This document shows positions 11,458 through 24,035 of a DNA stretch of 64,000 nt, piece by piece. Position 1 is the stretch's first letter; each line of letters starts with the position of its first letter. Origin of the DNA: Niebla homalea (Eukaryota > Ascomycota > Lecanoromycetes > Lecanorales > Ramalinaceae); the NCBI GenBank assembly GCA_019925105.1, contig JAHGAU010000028.1, positions 372,001 through 436,000 of the forward strand, given 5' to 3'. The notes under the pieces were generated by a model that worked only from the letters and a program-made list of their open reading frames with translations, did not search any database and was not told the origin of the DNA. Position numbers and translations under genes: made by a program.

Positions 11458-13767
11458 TTAGAGCGAGTTGGTCGGCGGTAGCGCGGAGGTGGATAAGGAT
11501 CTAAGGTAATGACCGTGCTTCACTGACAGCCGGCGATCTGCTGACGTTGGTCTCCGGGAAGAGACTCGTGATCGCTGGTTCGATAGACGGCGGGCCGCGG
11601 TGTCATCACTTTGCTCTACCGTGGGCTCACAATCTTTCTTGAGCCGATCAACGAATTCCTGCTTCAGTTCCCACACATCCCGGTCAACCCATTTACCCCT
11701 ATCTTTGCCGCGGCCTCTGACTTTCTGAGTACCAGTTTTCTCGTACGGTCTTTGCTTCATCCAAAGACACCACTTTCGGGTGACCTGTTTGGCCAGCTTC
11801 TCGCTCACCCGCATCCACTCGAGGTGGTTCCCCCCGCATTCCGAGCAATTTTCCTCCCTAACTCGTTGATCCCTGAACTCTGCGTGTACCAGGGCCTCGA
11901 TTCGGAACGCATGAGGGAACGTTCCGCGGCAGTCTTCGTCGAGCTCGATTGGAATAGGCGTTCGTTTACATTTATTCTTCCACTGTCTCATGCGTTTGCT
12001 TAGATCATCATGTTTTGTTTTTCCAATCTTCACAAGTCCAAGGTCTGATGCAACCCAGTACAGGTAGATTTTCCCGTCTGAAACCTTATTGGATTCCCGA
12101 AGTGATAGCTTATTTTGGACCGTTCTCATCAAATGATCTTGTACGGTGAGCGCATAGTATGGGCGGATATTTTTAGGGTTGAAAGTCCCGTCAGGATTCT
12201 TGATCTGGACATTCGGATTGAATTGAACTGCAACCGGTACCGGGAAACCGTGATTGGATTCCACAGGGCTTGTAGGAGTATTAACAACGATGGAGATTTC
12301 GTCCGAAGTCGCAGGAGGTTGCTGGAGCGATAAAGTAGTCTTACCTCCTTGTAGTCCACCATCGCCAGCCAAGTGAGTACCTCGAGTCCTGGTTCCTTGC
12401 AAGTCTATTTCCCTATCCTCGGCAGAGTATGCATTATCTAAATTGACAGTGAGTGATGAAGCGTGCTGTCCACCAGGGACTTGTTGTTTCAGATAGTTCT
12501 GAATCGTTTTGAGAGGTTGGCGAAGAACTTCTCGTCTCAACAAGTCCAGAAGCAATGACAGCCGATCGATTGGAGATTGAACGCCCTGAAAATATTCCAG
12601 TTGAAGCAGACTCTCAAGTGCGGACTCAGCTTCAGAAAGGTAGTCAGATGGTGACTGATCCCTGATGTTAGGAATTGGCGCCTTGTGGCCCTCGTCAACG
12701 AACGTTGGCTTATTCCAGTAAGAACTTTCCGCGAGTTGAACGGTCTTTGTATTCACTTTATGCCCGCATGGATCTTGGGCGTCTTCCTCTTTTTGGTTCG
12801 CAGTGTCGGGTATTGATTCCAAATTGATTGGGACTTTGGCTGCAAATTGCGTTGACTGAGTACTTGAAGGTTGAGAAGAAGTTCTACTCGGTTGGGAGGT
12901 GGCCCCCTCAAGTGCCAATGCTTCAGATCTTTCGTTCCGAGATTTCCTGGTTGGCAGGATGCGACGCGTGTAGCCGGGCGGAGGCATCAACTGTGGTCCT
13001 GCTAATGGAGATGGTGAGTCTGGGTGCTGCACATCTTGCTCGCTTGGTTGATCGGAGCGTTGGCGCTGTCGTTCGGCATGCCTCTGAGGGGGGTTGAAAA
13101 TGTTTGGTGAGTTGGTAAGCGTCGCTGGCCGTTCAGGGTGAGTGCCGGTATCTTTGCTTTCGGCAGCGGGATCCGCAGGCCATAAGTCTGGACTTGAGGC
13201 AAGAATAGACTCGCACTCCTTGTTTCTTGGACTGATGAGGGTGGAGTTCCCCGTGGACGCACCATCTGTCAAAAGCCAGTGATCGATCGTTTGATCATTG
13301 GAAGGCACACCGCTGTCAGTGGTGAAATAAAATCTTGGTATCGCCTTGACTTTCGGATCTCCACCGTCATTGTTAATCGTGATATCCCCTGGACCAGCCC
13401 GGAAAGTGAAGGTCGCTTTCTTGCGAGCATTGGTGGTAGACTCAAGGGCGGGCGTTAGGTTTACTTTAATAGAGCTGCACTTAGGCTTATCCCCTGGCGC
13501 AAGGCTTGCATATGCGAGTTTTGGCGGCTCTCTCGCGACAGGTGAGGGTGAGGCAAACAAGGGCGCCTTGGAAGGAGGACTACGGGGCGAATTTGCCCCT
13601 GAATATTGTGGAAGTCGTGCTGGGATTCCAGTCTTCGGAGATGACTTTGGAGATGGCTCATTATCAGAGTCACTACTCTCCTCTGGCACCGTGAAGCCCG
13701 CAGGCACAAGGGCGATAACCGAATCGTCCGAGATAGATGAAGGTGAATCGGTGGGAGAATGACCCAT
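11458..13767 (-). CDS. T5orf172 / MUG113-like domain protein
   Basis: Uninterrupted 769-aa frame. About 560 disordered Ser/Pro-rich residues precede a folded C-terminal part. Residues about 566-665 (KIYLYWVASDLGLVKIGKTK ... KNKCKRTPIPI ... EALVHAEF ... CSECGGNHLEW) match the bacteriophage T5 Orf172 / DUF1766 domain of fission-yeast Mug113-like proteins, related to the GIY-YIG nuclease fold. Family members are thought to bind or cut DNA, but the cellular role is not established. A Cys pair (CSEC, about 641-644) may bind metal. A basic Ser/Arg tail follows (about 720-769). The start at 13767 is the first ATG of the frame; an extra 5' exon cannot be excluded. Confidence 0.82.
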   Translation of the reverse strand: MGHSPTDSPSSISDDSVIALVPAGFTVPEESSDSDNEPSPKSSPKTGIPARLPQYSGANSPRSPPSKAPLFASPSPVAREPPKLAYASLAPGDKPKCSSIKVNLTPALESTTNARKKATFTFRAGPGDITINNDGGDPKVKAIPRFYFTTDSGVPSNDQTIDHWLLTDGASTGNSTLISPRNKECESILASSPDLWPADPAAESKDTGTHPERPATLTNSPNIFNPPQRHAERQRQRSDQPSEQDVQHPDSPSPLAGPQLMPPPGYTRRILPTRKSRNERSEALALEGATSQPSRTSSQPSSTQSTQFAAKVPINLESIPDTANQKEEDAQDPCGHKVNTKTVQLAESSYWNKPTFVDEGHKAPIPNIRDQSPSDYLSEAESALESLLQLEYFQGVQSPIDRLSLLLDLLRREVLRQPLKTIQNYLKQQVPGGQHASSLTVNLDNAYSAEDREIDLQGTRTRGTHLAGDGGLQGGKTTLSLQQPPATSDEISIVVNTPTSPVESNHGFPVPVAVQFNPNVQIKNPDGTFNPKNIRPYYALTVQDHLMRTVQNKLSLRESNKVSDGKIYLYWVASDLGLVKIGKTKHDDLSKRMRQWKNKCKRTPIPIELDEDCRGTFPHAFRIEALVHAEFRDQRVREENCSECGGNHLEWMRVSEKLAKQVTRKWCLWMKQRPYEKTGTQKVRGRGKDRGKWVDRDVWELKQEFVDRLKKDCEPTVEQSDDTAARRLSNQRSRVSSRRPTSADRRLSVKHGHYLRSLSTSALPPTNSL

Positions 13768-15005
13768 TGCTCCGTGGAAGACGATGGGTAGTCAGGATCC
13801 AAGGGCACTGAATGGTCTGGAAAGAACGACATGATAAAGTCCGTTCCACGGTGATGCATTTGTAGCATCGCTCCAGCATTGGGGGCTGAGTCCACCATAG
13901 ACCAAAATAAATCATGAAACTCTCCCCATGAAAGCTATTCCAAAGACTGGAGTCTGCTATCCTACTATTCGGAGACTAGCAACCCATTTCATGAGCCGCA
14001 GCCTCTGGAAAAGAGGTACTCGCTGGGGCTAACGCTGTTGGAGCCACTAGGCATTCACGGCAGGCGTCAGGGATCGATCGTTCCGACATGCTAGGCTGTC
14101 GAGCTGCATGGCCCCAAGATTTCCAGGAGAATGGATCCGTGATGGCTCGAAGGCTCAGCGGGCCGCCGCTCGCGCTGGTAGGTCTTGGGGACTCGGTGCA
14201 GTCACCAGCCCTTGGACCACAGCCACAGCCACAGCCTTGTGCCATTTTGGCGGAGGCTTTGGCGGCAAAGTCACACTCAGCTTGAGTGGACACGAGGAAC
14301 CGAGACCTACTTGGGTGATGAGTGGTGTACAATGATCATTTCGGTGCAGTCCAGCTATTGAAATCTAGCATCATTAGATTGTCCCGTGCTTCGTGGGATG
14401 ATAGCAGGGATCACTTGTTCTGGCAGTCTGGTTCGCACGACAAGGATACGAACATGCTAAGATGTACCTTATGCGAAAAGACATACTTGGTTCATCCGTT
14501 GTGCAAGTGGTATCGTTTCAAGATGGAGGAATCATGCACCTCGACGGAGTGGGTCTGAAATGCGGCTTGGTGATTGGCCAGCAGCGATCCTACGCGCTCA
14601 TGAGTCACGACGCAGCGAGTGGGAGCAGGAGCACTGGAGCAGGAGCTTGAGCCTTTTCTATACCGAGCTGGACCCCAACTGATTGTCTGCTATTTCATCA
14701 TGGCATGTTGCTGACCAGTGAGATCTAGAGATTTTGTGAGCTACTTAAAAGTCTCGAAGCCGTATCTGAAATATTGCCGACTATGATAAGTCTCCTGTAA
14801 CTAACAGCCCCTTCCCTCAAGATAACGCCGTCTCCGAAATAATTTCCACGCTTTGCATCGTATAAGTCAGGAAGCCACCTAGCCTGATAGAGCACGTTTC
14901 ATAAATGTCCCCCGCACACCACTAAAGATAATTTCCAACCAGATTAGGATCCAATGTGGATAGCCCGACCACTCCGCATTGTTCCAAATTCAGATCTTGT
15001 CACTA
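13768..15005. other. intergenic, 1.2 kb, no gene recognised
   Basis: Holds the 5' region of the T5orf172-domain gene and the 3' region of the kinase gene. A Cys/Gly-rich minus-strand ORF (13976-14332) lacks an ATG at its start and resembles nothing known to me; it was not accepted. Confidence 0.55.
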
Positions 15006-18000
15006 TCACTTCACTCCCTCCATTGCATCGTCCTGTACCCCAAGTCGAGACCGCGTGTCAGCAACGTCAGTAGTAGGTCCAATCGTTGCTTGACCGACAT
15101 CTTCCGCTGGAGCAGTGCTGGCCTGTCGTGATCTCCTCGCCTCTCCCCTCGCCAAATCTTTGTCATACTTTACCTTCTCCTTCTGTACCACCACCGGCTC
15201 ATCCGGCTTTCTGGGTTGCCTGCTAGCACCAACAAAAAATTCACAGTAGAAGTGCAGGTACTCTCTGCTTTTGGCTTTTGCTTTGGTCACATCCGCACCC
15301 TCAGGTGGCTCGAATATTGAGACTGTATCTCCAGTCTTGAGTTTCGTATATTCCCAGCAGCCTTTACCCCTCATCATCCGGATGCCGTTGATCTTGACGT
15401 AGCGTGTCGTACGTGTTGAGACCACTGCAGTGAGTCTTTCATCTTTGTGCCAATTCTTCTTCCCTTTGCCAATGTCTTCTTCGATTCCAGGATAGTGCAT
15501 CAAAATGTCCAGAGCGTGTTTCGGGATGCGGATCTCATTGCTATTTGGATGGAGGAAGTCTTTCGGTGCTTCTCGGCCAAACGTGGTATTGCGAGATGTA
15601 AGTCTGATGGTTTGACTGGGTACTGAGCCCGCCGTAGGTGTCAACTTGCCAAAGCATAGCGGTGGCTTGGCGAAAGAGTCCTCCTTTTCCTTAGCTTCTG
15701 GGGGATGACTTGTGGCGGGCGGGCCTGCTGGCCGCCCTTCTTGCCGATCATGATCATCCGATTTAGCGTTCTGACCGGCTGTAGTGTATACGTCCTGTAG
15801 TGATCCTTGGCTATCGAGGGTAGTACGAAAAATCGATACGTCTTCCTTACTTGCACGAGCTTGCTGACCATCGTCCTGCGAGCGGCCTTCTGATGCAGTC
15901 CCAGAGCCTTGAGACTTGATTAACCGTTCTGGCTTCTGCTCTGTTAAGACCTCAGCTGGGGTTGCAGTCTCGAGTGCCGCACTGATCGTAGGAGCTGCTG
16001 GTGTAGTCGCAGTTTTCTTATCAGCTGCTCCAGCCCTTCTGCCCTCTCTCGCATCCATTCGCATTGTCCTTGGTGATTTAGACACATGATTGGATCCCGT
16101 ATCTCCAACTCGAGCGGGTGACACTTCTCGGCTCCGAGGAGTCTTTGGCGTTGTTGGAATACTGTCGAGGGAAGGTCCTGATGATCTCGAATCAGGTGAT
16201 GCCATATTCATTTGACCCACCAGCGCCTCCGTCCCTAGCAGGCTAGGAGCAGCGCACGCACAAGGACTGCGTGGTACAAGCTGAGGGTATTGAAGATTGT
16301 GATGTTCTGCAGAAGCGTTATTTGAATTGAACTCTGGATTATCCGAATTCGGGTTGATGAGTGACACTGCTTCCGGACTAGTGTTCTCTGGGTACATGTA
16401 TGAATTGTCGTTGGAGGATGGGTCGTAACTTCCGTCCGCGATAACCTCGAGTGCGTTGTAGGCATTGGCACCAAGTACCCCAGAGCTGCGGAGAGCAGAG
16501 GAGCCGATCTCCCCAAAGAGACGAGTGTTCTGCGGCTGATGGGTCTGAAAAGCGGGCTGAGTCTCGTTCCACTGGTGTGGAGAGACACCATTCCCCCGCT
16601 GCCCGGGATTGACTGCGCCGAAGAGGTCAATAGGAGCTTCTGCATCCGCCGGCTGGTAGATTTTGGAGCGTTTGAGTTCACGTGGGTCTTCGTAGTCATC
16701 ATAAGTAGGCTCAAAGTCCTGAGAAAGGACCTTGTCCGCTAAACTCAATTGGGACGCGTCCAGGTCGTTGACGGCATTTGCATCAGTCAGCTTCTCCAAA
16801 TCCGCGCTGTTACCGGTCAGCCAGGGATGCTTGAGTAGGTCGGCTTCCTGCGCTCGTTCAGCAGGCTCGATGACCAGTGTTCGCTTGACGAAATCTATTC
16901 CAGCCGTGGAGATGCCAGCCTGCTCTAAGCGGTCCCAGTTGGGAGTTACATTAAAGATGCTTATGAGCATGGAGGCACCCTCGTTGTCCATTGAACCACT
17001 GTATGGAGCATGGCCACACAGCAGGTGGAAGAGTACCGCGGAGATCGACCAGATGTCGACGGAATGTTCATACCGTTGAGTACCCTTCTTGCTATGTCTT
17101 GTTAGCAGACATGGAAAGTTCAAAAGTGGAGTAAACTTACGGCTCCCAAGACCGCGTCCGCTTAGAGGGATGCAAGCCAAGCTTGACACGCTGATACCCA
17201 GGATAGATCTCCGGTGCACAGTATAACAGAGTCCCGCAAAACGATTTCAGAAATGTCTCATCGGTCATGATCTTGGACAAGCCAAAGTCGGACAGCTTGA
17301 AAGAGAACGGTGAGTGGCTTGCCACGAGTATATTATCTGGCTTGATGTCTCGATGTGTAATTTTGCGCGCATGGAGGTACTCCAGGGCGCGGATCATTTG
17401 CTCTGTCATGATTCTACACATGTACTCGTGTGCAGGCTGACCTGCATTCGTATAGACGCTCAGATCGCCCATGCCCACGAATTCCATCACGATGAAGATG
17501 TGGACCTTCGTCTCGTGATACTCGATGTACTTGACGATGTTCGGGTGTTCCAGATCCTTCATGACAAGGATTTCGTTGTGTACTTTGTGACTCAAGACGC
17601 CATCCTTGATAAAGCGGCGTTTCTCGATTTGTTTGCAGGCGTATACCTCACCGTTTTCTTTTGCGGATAATTTGTATACCATTGCGAATGCCCCCTTCCC
17701 TATTTGATTCACAACGTTGTACTTCTCTCCACCATTCCAGCCAACACCGTGGTGATAGTCATTGGTAGCAGCTGCGAGCATGGATGCCTCAGGGCTGGCC
17801 TCTGCTTCCGCTTTTACCTTCATCGCATTGAATGGCAGCAGTGCTGGCGGTGGCATCCGGCCGCCCTTGGCTGCAGCAACGTCCATCCGTCGCTCAGCCT
17901 GCTGAATGTAGACAAGATACTGTGATAAGTTCTGATTATATTGTTCCTGGTGGAGATCTCTAGAAGGAAATCGCACGATGAAGCGGATTGTCTCTTCCCC

Positions 18001-19210
18001 TCGCTTTGTCTGTGTAGGCAGCTCGATGATAGATCCTGACATTAACGTACGAGAAGATGGGCAAGGCTGGCCCTGTGGTTGGCCCTTTCTACCGCATTTC
18101 AAAAGGGTTTTGTCGACAATTGTACCATTGGTGGAGGTATCTTCTAGCATGAGGACACCATGCCGATTAAGGAATATTCGAAAGTGACAATTGCTCAATC
18201 TATCGGACGAATCACTTTGGCACACGAGATCACACCTGAGTGAATTTCGCCCGAAGACAAACCCAAGACATGGGTTATGTATCCTGGAAGACATGCGAAG
18301 TGCAATGTCTCGGGAGGGACGTGGCGTCCTGGGTGGTTGGAGGACCTGTGAATCAGACTGTGTAACTCTTTCAAATCCATCCGCCTCATTTGGGGTCGTC
18401 GTTGTGCCGTCCTCATTCGGCGTAGTCTTCGATGTGTCATATTCCAAACCAACACACGCTCCGTCGACTTCTGGTGATTCTGGGAGGAAATGGTTCTGGA
18501 GAATGTGCTGAGGAGTAGCCTTTTCCACAAGTTCCACAGTGTCATGTGCAGGACGGGAGGTGGGCATCAATATGCACAACACGTCCGCTTCATCTTGCTC
18601 TTTCAGCATTGGCTTCGTACCGTGACGACGGGGATCGAGGAATGGCTGTGTAAGTGGTCCAGTCTCCGTATCGTCCATAGGTAAAGGGAAGGGCGCCTCC
18701 GAAGGTAGGTAGCCGTTTACGTTGAAAGCGAGCTCATGTAATGGCTGTTGAAGAATTTTGGTCAGCAAGGTATTTTAAGCAACTTTCGAGGACGAAAGCG
18801 AGCAGGAATATAATGGTAGCAGTGTCAGAAATTTGCGATCTGTATCACAAGGAAGATGTTACTAGAAAAACAGGAAAGCTCCTTAGACTGACACGTGGAG
18901 GAACACAACTTTTGTGAGTATCGGGATGAACCTCAAGGTCACTGGCGTCCGAACAGTATGAGTCGTCAGCGCTCAAAATTGCCTCACTGGTCTGCTCGTC
19001 GAGCAACAAGGGGGCCGAAAGTGTAGATTTGGGAGCAGGTGGACTGTCCGGTATGACGGTCCTCCTTGAGGATGTGGACAGCTGACTGTACGGCCTGTTG
19101 TACGGAAACGTCGCAGTCCGAGTCTGGATGCCCCATGAAGGGTCAGCAAAGTCATGATGATCACTTGGTACCTCCTGGGACAAGCCTGGGTCTGACAGTG
19201 CAAAAGACAT
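15006..19210 (-). CDS. Rad53/Chk2-type checkpoint kinase, FHA-kinase-FHA
   Basis: Three exons, complement(join(15006..17091, 17141..18744, 18893..19210)), 1335 aa. FHA1 at about 266-348 has the phospho-threonine pocket residues GR (about 271-272), SNCH (290-293) and TSTNG (about 309-313). A Ser/Thr kinase follows with GKGAFAMVY (455), ACK (K477), HRDIKPDN (570), DFG (592) and CAPE (615), and its C-lobe is completed by exon 3 (SVDIWSISAVLFHLLCG). A second FHA-like domain (about 1118-1265; TTFGRE, RYVKINGIR, YCEFFVGASR) lies near the C-terminus after a long disordered linker. This order matches the yeast DNA-damage kinase Rad53. Intron 2 (49 bp, GTAAGT..CTAAC..TAG) is clear. Intron 1 (148 bp, GTCAGT..GCTGAC..ACAG) is good but less certain. 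Start is the first ATG, MSFALSDPG. Confidence 0.88.
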
Positions 19211-21903
19211 CTTAATGCTACTGAAAGACTTGTAGCTTGTGCACGAAGTTTGGAGGTAGGCACTTTCGATGGGTAACGTCACCACGCGGTGATGATGAAG
19301 CAGAAAACATTCGTAAAAATCATGCCGAGAAGACAGGAAAGTGCATACCTAACATCAGGAGATTTACTTCGATCTCTGCAGGCATGAAAGAGTCTAGGAA
19401 TCTCACGCCCAACGAATCTCCAACAAGAGTGTGTCTATCTGCACGCTCAAAAGTGTTGCTGGTTACTGCAATACCGCCTAGGAGTCAACATTCGTCGTCA
19501 CAGGTCACGTCACGACCGTTTGATCAAATGTCCATCTCTTTAACGCCCCACCGCCATCTAGAATCCACAAAGCTCTTGACTACCTGGGCACGCAAGGAGC
19601 GCTGCAATAGAGGCTTTTCGCAAAGCTTGTCCCAAGTCATGCAGAGCTTTACCAGCAGGCCAATCGAGGATCAGAAGACTTTATCGAGCATTGAGAATGC
19701 TACAAGGATTACAGCCGAATATGTCTGGTGGTAAGCCCACAATGGCATACGAGATGTCCCCAGCTCTTTTCCATCCAAGTAATAGGAAATCCTTGCAGAA
19801 TCTGCCTTAAGGCTAGGACACGAAGGCGCAGTGGTTCTCACAGCAATTGGGTGTGAGTTTGAGGCTATCCAAGATTATAATCAGTCCAGAATCAGTGGGG
19901 CAACCTGTACACCCATAGCCTAGTGGTTGAGGACCTGATACTCGAGACCCTCGGGAAATTTTGCCAACGGCTGTCACGTGAGCACGCGCCTCGCTGACGC
20001 GCCATGTTAAGACCTACTTCGTCACTCATCTGCGTGCTTAATTATGATACTTCGTGCACAGATGTGATATATAAGAGCGTACTGCTCCATCCTGCATATA
20101 AGAACTGTGTCTCTTGTCCAAGGGCGTTTCGATCTTTTGATGACGGCGATTACATGTGCGATGAGGGTTTTTCTTAAATTCTGAGTACCTATACGGAATC
20201 TCGTCTCCAGACGTTTTCGACTGACTCGAGGGTGTCTATGGAAGTGCAAAAGTGACCTCTTTGCAGGATGTTGGATAGACATCATATAGCTAGAGGACGG
20301 AAGCCCCCCATTTTCCCGTTCTAACGATGATGTAATCAAGTCGTGCAAGAAAGCTGGGAGCCAGCCTGGGTAGCATGTCCAGTTTGACCCGCTCTATGGA
20401 GCACTTGACGAGTGATAATAATCCCGTGACAACTAACAGACTACTCCCACAGCGCCCAGAGTACCTCAGGTTGAGTACACAAACCGTCGCATTGCGTTCA
20501 TTCCTTGGACCTCGACCATGATGATTCGATATTCTAACCCAGATCGATTTGGCAGAGGCTAGTCTAATACAGCAGACGACGCTTTGAGGCACAGTTAAAG
20601 TTGTCACTTGTAAAGATTCTGTACGTACTTCACTATAGTACAAAACAAGCACACGAGCTGGAGGAGAAGGGGAGCTCTGTTCCGTAGTTCTACGAGCAAA
20701 CGCACGAGCTCCTCAAAAGGCGATCCTACCGGCCTAGAATCTCGCAAGTCCTCTGTCGCATTCGCCTGTCATGAGATTCATAGGCAATCCGCGTGGTGAG
20801 AAAACCTTTTTGTCATATGGAGAAGCCCTTAAACCCCCCCAGGATCTTGGAGGAAATTTGATAGATTTCTAATCGTGGCCAAGCGCCACTCAGCCCACTG
20901 ACTCCGTAGGTACGGAATATCGTCTCTACCTACCGAGCGTCTAGCGGCAACGACCGAGATACTAAGCCTCTTTTGAATATCTTGGCGGCGTGCTCATTTC
21001 AGACGCTTTGATTCGTCAATTCAGAGATCTTGAATCCCTCTTTTTTGCACCACCCCAAACGACAACCCATGGTGGCACCTGCTTTAGTGCCATCACTGGG
21101 AATAACGATTGGATGCGGACTACGCAATCATGAAGCCCCACCAACAAGGGTCCACGAATGGGGGTCGCCAACCAATTTTTGCGAGGCGAAGGCCGGATCG
21201 TTGCTCAGCTCTAGTACTCAGTAGGGGACATCTTCCTCGAAGGGACTCCCCCACTTGATCTACTCGCAATTTGCTGCCAGTACCGAAGCCACAGAAGCAT
21301 ATAAACGACTTCGCAGATTGACACGTGCTGTCAAGGATCAAAATCTCACAACAGAGTGGTTTCCTCGGATTTAAACATTTCACAAGGACCCACATGGCGC
21401 TGTCAGATACCACATTATGACACCCAAAGACTTCACCTGCTCTTTGGAACAACAGCCCGAGACCATCCCACGCGAGACCATTCAGCCGTGGACCCGACAT
21501 TTGGCCCGGTAGCAAATCACCAACGCCTGTGGTCACTGTGAGTCTGTGACACAGCAAAAGTCGGCACCCGTGGCGAGCTGTCCGAGGCAGCTCTGACCAA
21601 TCCGAGTCCGCATAGTGGGCACGTCGTCGATCGGCTTGTACAAAGTATCCAAGCAGCCCATAAGTGAGAAGTCGCCTGTCTTATCACCCCACCAGGGGCT
21701 CCGCATCCCTGACACCATCAATTTTCGAGCTGGACGATGATCCTTTAGACTTCGTCCTACATATGCTGCTGCCCGTAGCCGCTTTCCTCTAAACTCTTGG
21801 GTTTCTTAGGATTACTTGGCCTTTCTCGTCCTCCTTCAAGCCTTTGAGGACTATCTCGTCGCCAAGAATCTTTTACCTTGGAGACGCATCGCCATTGCCG
21901 ATT
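19211..21903. other. 2.7-kb intergenic region, no gene recognised
   Basis: Between the divergent kinase and phosphate-transporter genes. Several ORFs of 60-165 codons occur on both strands but none shows domains, introns or coding-like codon bias. It likely includes the long promoter of the transporter (see the CACGTG site). Confidence 0.55.
21322..21327. promoter_or_regulatory. candidate Pho4/NUC-1-type E-box CACGTG
   Basis: Palindromic CACGTG 577 bp upstream of the phosphate transporter start codon. Fungal PHO-regulon bHLH factors (Pho4 in yeast, NUC-1 in Neurospora) bind CACGTG upstream of phosphate transporter and phosphatase genes. One site can occur by chance, so this is a suggestion from context. 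Confidence 0.3.
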
Positions 21904-24035
21904 ATGGCGCATGTTCAGGACTATGGTCTGGCCGCTCCTCATGGGCCTGATATGAGTGGGACCCATGATCCTATTCATACCATGACCGACAATGAAAGAC
22001 AGATTTTTGACTACTTGCTGAAGCCTGAAGATTCCTATGATGCTAATGGCGTTTACTGGGCCGACATGGGCGTTGCCCGGCGAGTCAAGTTTGTCACCCA
22101 TGGTGATGCCACTGAGGCTAAGCGTGAGCTTGGCAACATCTGGGCGATGTTCAAGAGAGATCCTCTTGCCCCCTTTGGTTACTACATGCGTAACATGGTC
22201 ATTCCAGGGGCAGGTCTTGGTCTGGAAGGGTAATCACCTCGCCTTGGATAACTTGTATGAAGAGCAACTGACATTGTGCCAAGTTACGTCCTGTTCTCCA
22301 TCGGCAATGTCAAGCCTTTATTCACAAACGCTTTTGCTGCGTGCTGGAAGACCAACAAGATCTGCAACAAGACCTGGATCCAGGCCGTCGACTATTTAGA
22401 GGTCTGCGGTATCATTGTTGGGCAAGTACTCGTTGGTGTCCTGGGTGATTGGTAGGCTTTTGCGACGGTTGATCAATATGGAACCTGCGTTGACAACAAT
22501 TCAGGCTTGGTCGCAGATGGGGTCTCATCCAAGATGCCGTCATCATGTTCATTGGCCTCATCATGCTCACTGCAGCTTGGGGTGTCACTCAGAATGGATG
22601 GGTGATCTGTTATGTCTGGTCTCTCTTCTTCTACGGTATCGGTGTGGGTGGAGAATATCCCATGACTGCAACATCTGGTATGGAGAATGCAGTTGGCTCC
22701 GGCAAGGTTTCAACCAAAGAGGATCGTCTGCACCGTGGCCGCAAGGTCACGAGTGCTTTCTTGATGCAGGGATGGGGACAATTTTTCAACCAGGTCATTC
22801 TGATTGTCCTCCTCCTGGTGTTCCACCACGGCTCGGGCAACCCACCATATTCGAAGGTTGCAGCACAATGGACGTACCGCATCTCCTTCGCCATACCTGC
22901 TGTCGGCACCTTGTGGTTGGTTTACTTCCGCGCTTTCAAGATGAGGTCTGCGAGTAAGCAACTGGCGGCCTCCAAGGCGAAGCAAAAGGTCACCGGATAC
23001 GACACCTACTCGCTTAAGATGACCTTCACCTATTTTGGCCCTCGGATGATCGCTACCGCAGGTGGCTGGTTTGCAAACGATGTATTCTTCTACGGAAACA
23101 AACTTTTCCAGAGTGAATTCATTGGCGTGGTCACGGGCGAGAGCAAGTCCATCATGCCTGGCTGGCTTTACAATCTGATCAACGTCGGCGTTGAGCTCTG
23201 TGGCTACTATCTTGCATGTAAGTCATCCTCGCTTGATTTGCGTCTTTGGCCATCCTAACGGAGGGCAGCCTTCCTGGTGGATAACAAGCTTTACGGGCGG
23301 AAGTGGATGCAGATGGTTGGATTCTTGATGGACTTCATCCTCTTCATTGTGCCTGGGTTTCACTTTGCCTACTACAAGTCGCCCCCACACATTGGAGCTT
23401 TCCAGGCAATGTACTTTTTGTCCGGCTTCTTCAATCAATTCGGGCCCAATTGTGTCACGTTCCTGGTCGCGGCCGAGGTCTATCCGACCCCGATTCGGGC
23501 TACTGCCCATGGTTTCTCAGCTGCGTGCGGTAAACTCGGCGCTCTCATGACGGCAGTACTGGGAAACTACATTACGACTCAACAAAAGTTCTACGTCGTG
23601 CCTTGGTTCGGTCTGGCTGGCATGCTCGTGACTCTGCTCTTCTTGCCAGATACTACCGGTCTCGATCTTAAGGAGCAAGAGCGTCGTTGGCAGTTCATTC
23701 GCGCTGGACGTGAGAGCGATTATCACGGGGTGGCTGTGCATCCCAAACATCTCTCTTGGTGGGAGCGCTTCCGAGGTGTTGGCAAGCACTACAATGCCGA
23801 TCTTGACTACCAGCAGAAGATTGAGGAGATGCGCATGGATTGGGAAGCTACCCAGGCTCAAAGAGTCGATGAGAAGGCAGGCTTCGATGACAATGAGCAC
23901 GACGATTCGGTGTGGTCGAGCGATGTGAGCACGTTCTTCGAAAAGACTCGAGGCAGTCCCACGATTCATGGTAAGGAGAAGTATCCTCCGATGGGTGGCA
24001 ATGGGACTACGAATTTGGATGAGAAGACTCAGTGA
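21904..24035 (+). CDS. Inorganic phosphate:H+ symporter, MFS/PHS (Pho84-like) family
   Basis: Four exons, join(21904..22229, 22284..22451, 22505..23217, 23269..24035), 657 aa. Introns are 54, 53 and 51 bp, all GT-AG; the first has ACTGAC before CAAG. Key segments: GAGLGLEGYVLFSIGN (TM1), VGVLGDWLGRRWGLI (MFS signature loop between TM2 and TM3), FYGIGVGGEYPMTAT (PHS signature), then ANDVFFYGNKLFQSEF and FGPNCVTFLVAAEVYP. About 12 membrane helices, a long hydrophilic N-terminus (about 95 aa) and an acidic C-terminal tail. It probably imports phosphate across the plasma membrane; glycerophosphodiester transport (Git1-like) is an alternative. Start at the first ATG (MAHVQDYG). A secreted phytase-like esterase gene follows. 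Confidence 0.92.

Noticed and set aside
13976..14332. Cys/Gly-rich minus-strand ORF (GCGCGCGP)
   Set aside because: No ATG at the start of the frame, no family resemblance; likely chance in GC-rich intergenic DNA.
19910..19965. tRNA-like A-box and B-box words (tagcctagtggttgagg, actcgagaccc)
   Set aside because: The two words are only about 20 nt apart and no cloverleaf can be folded.
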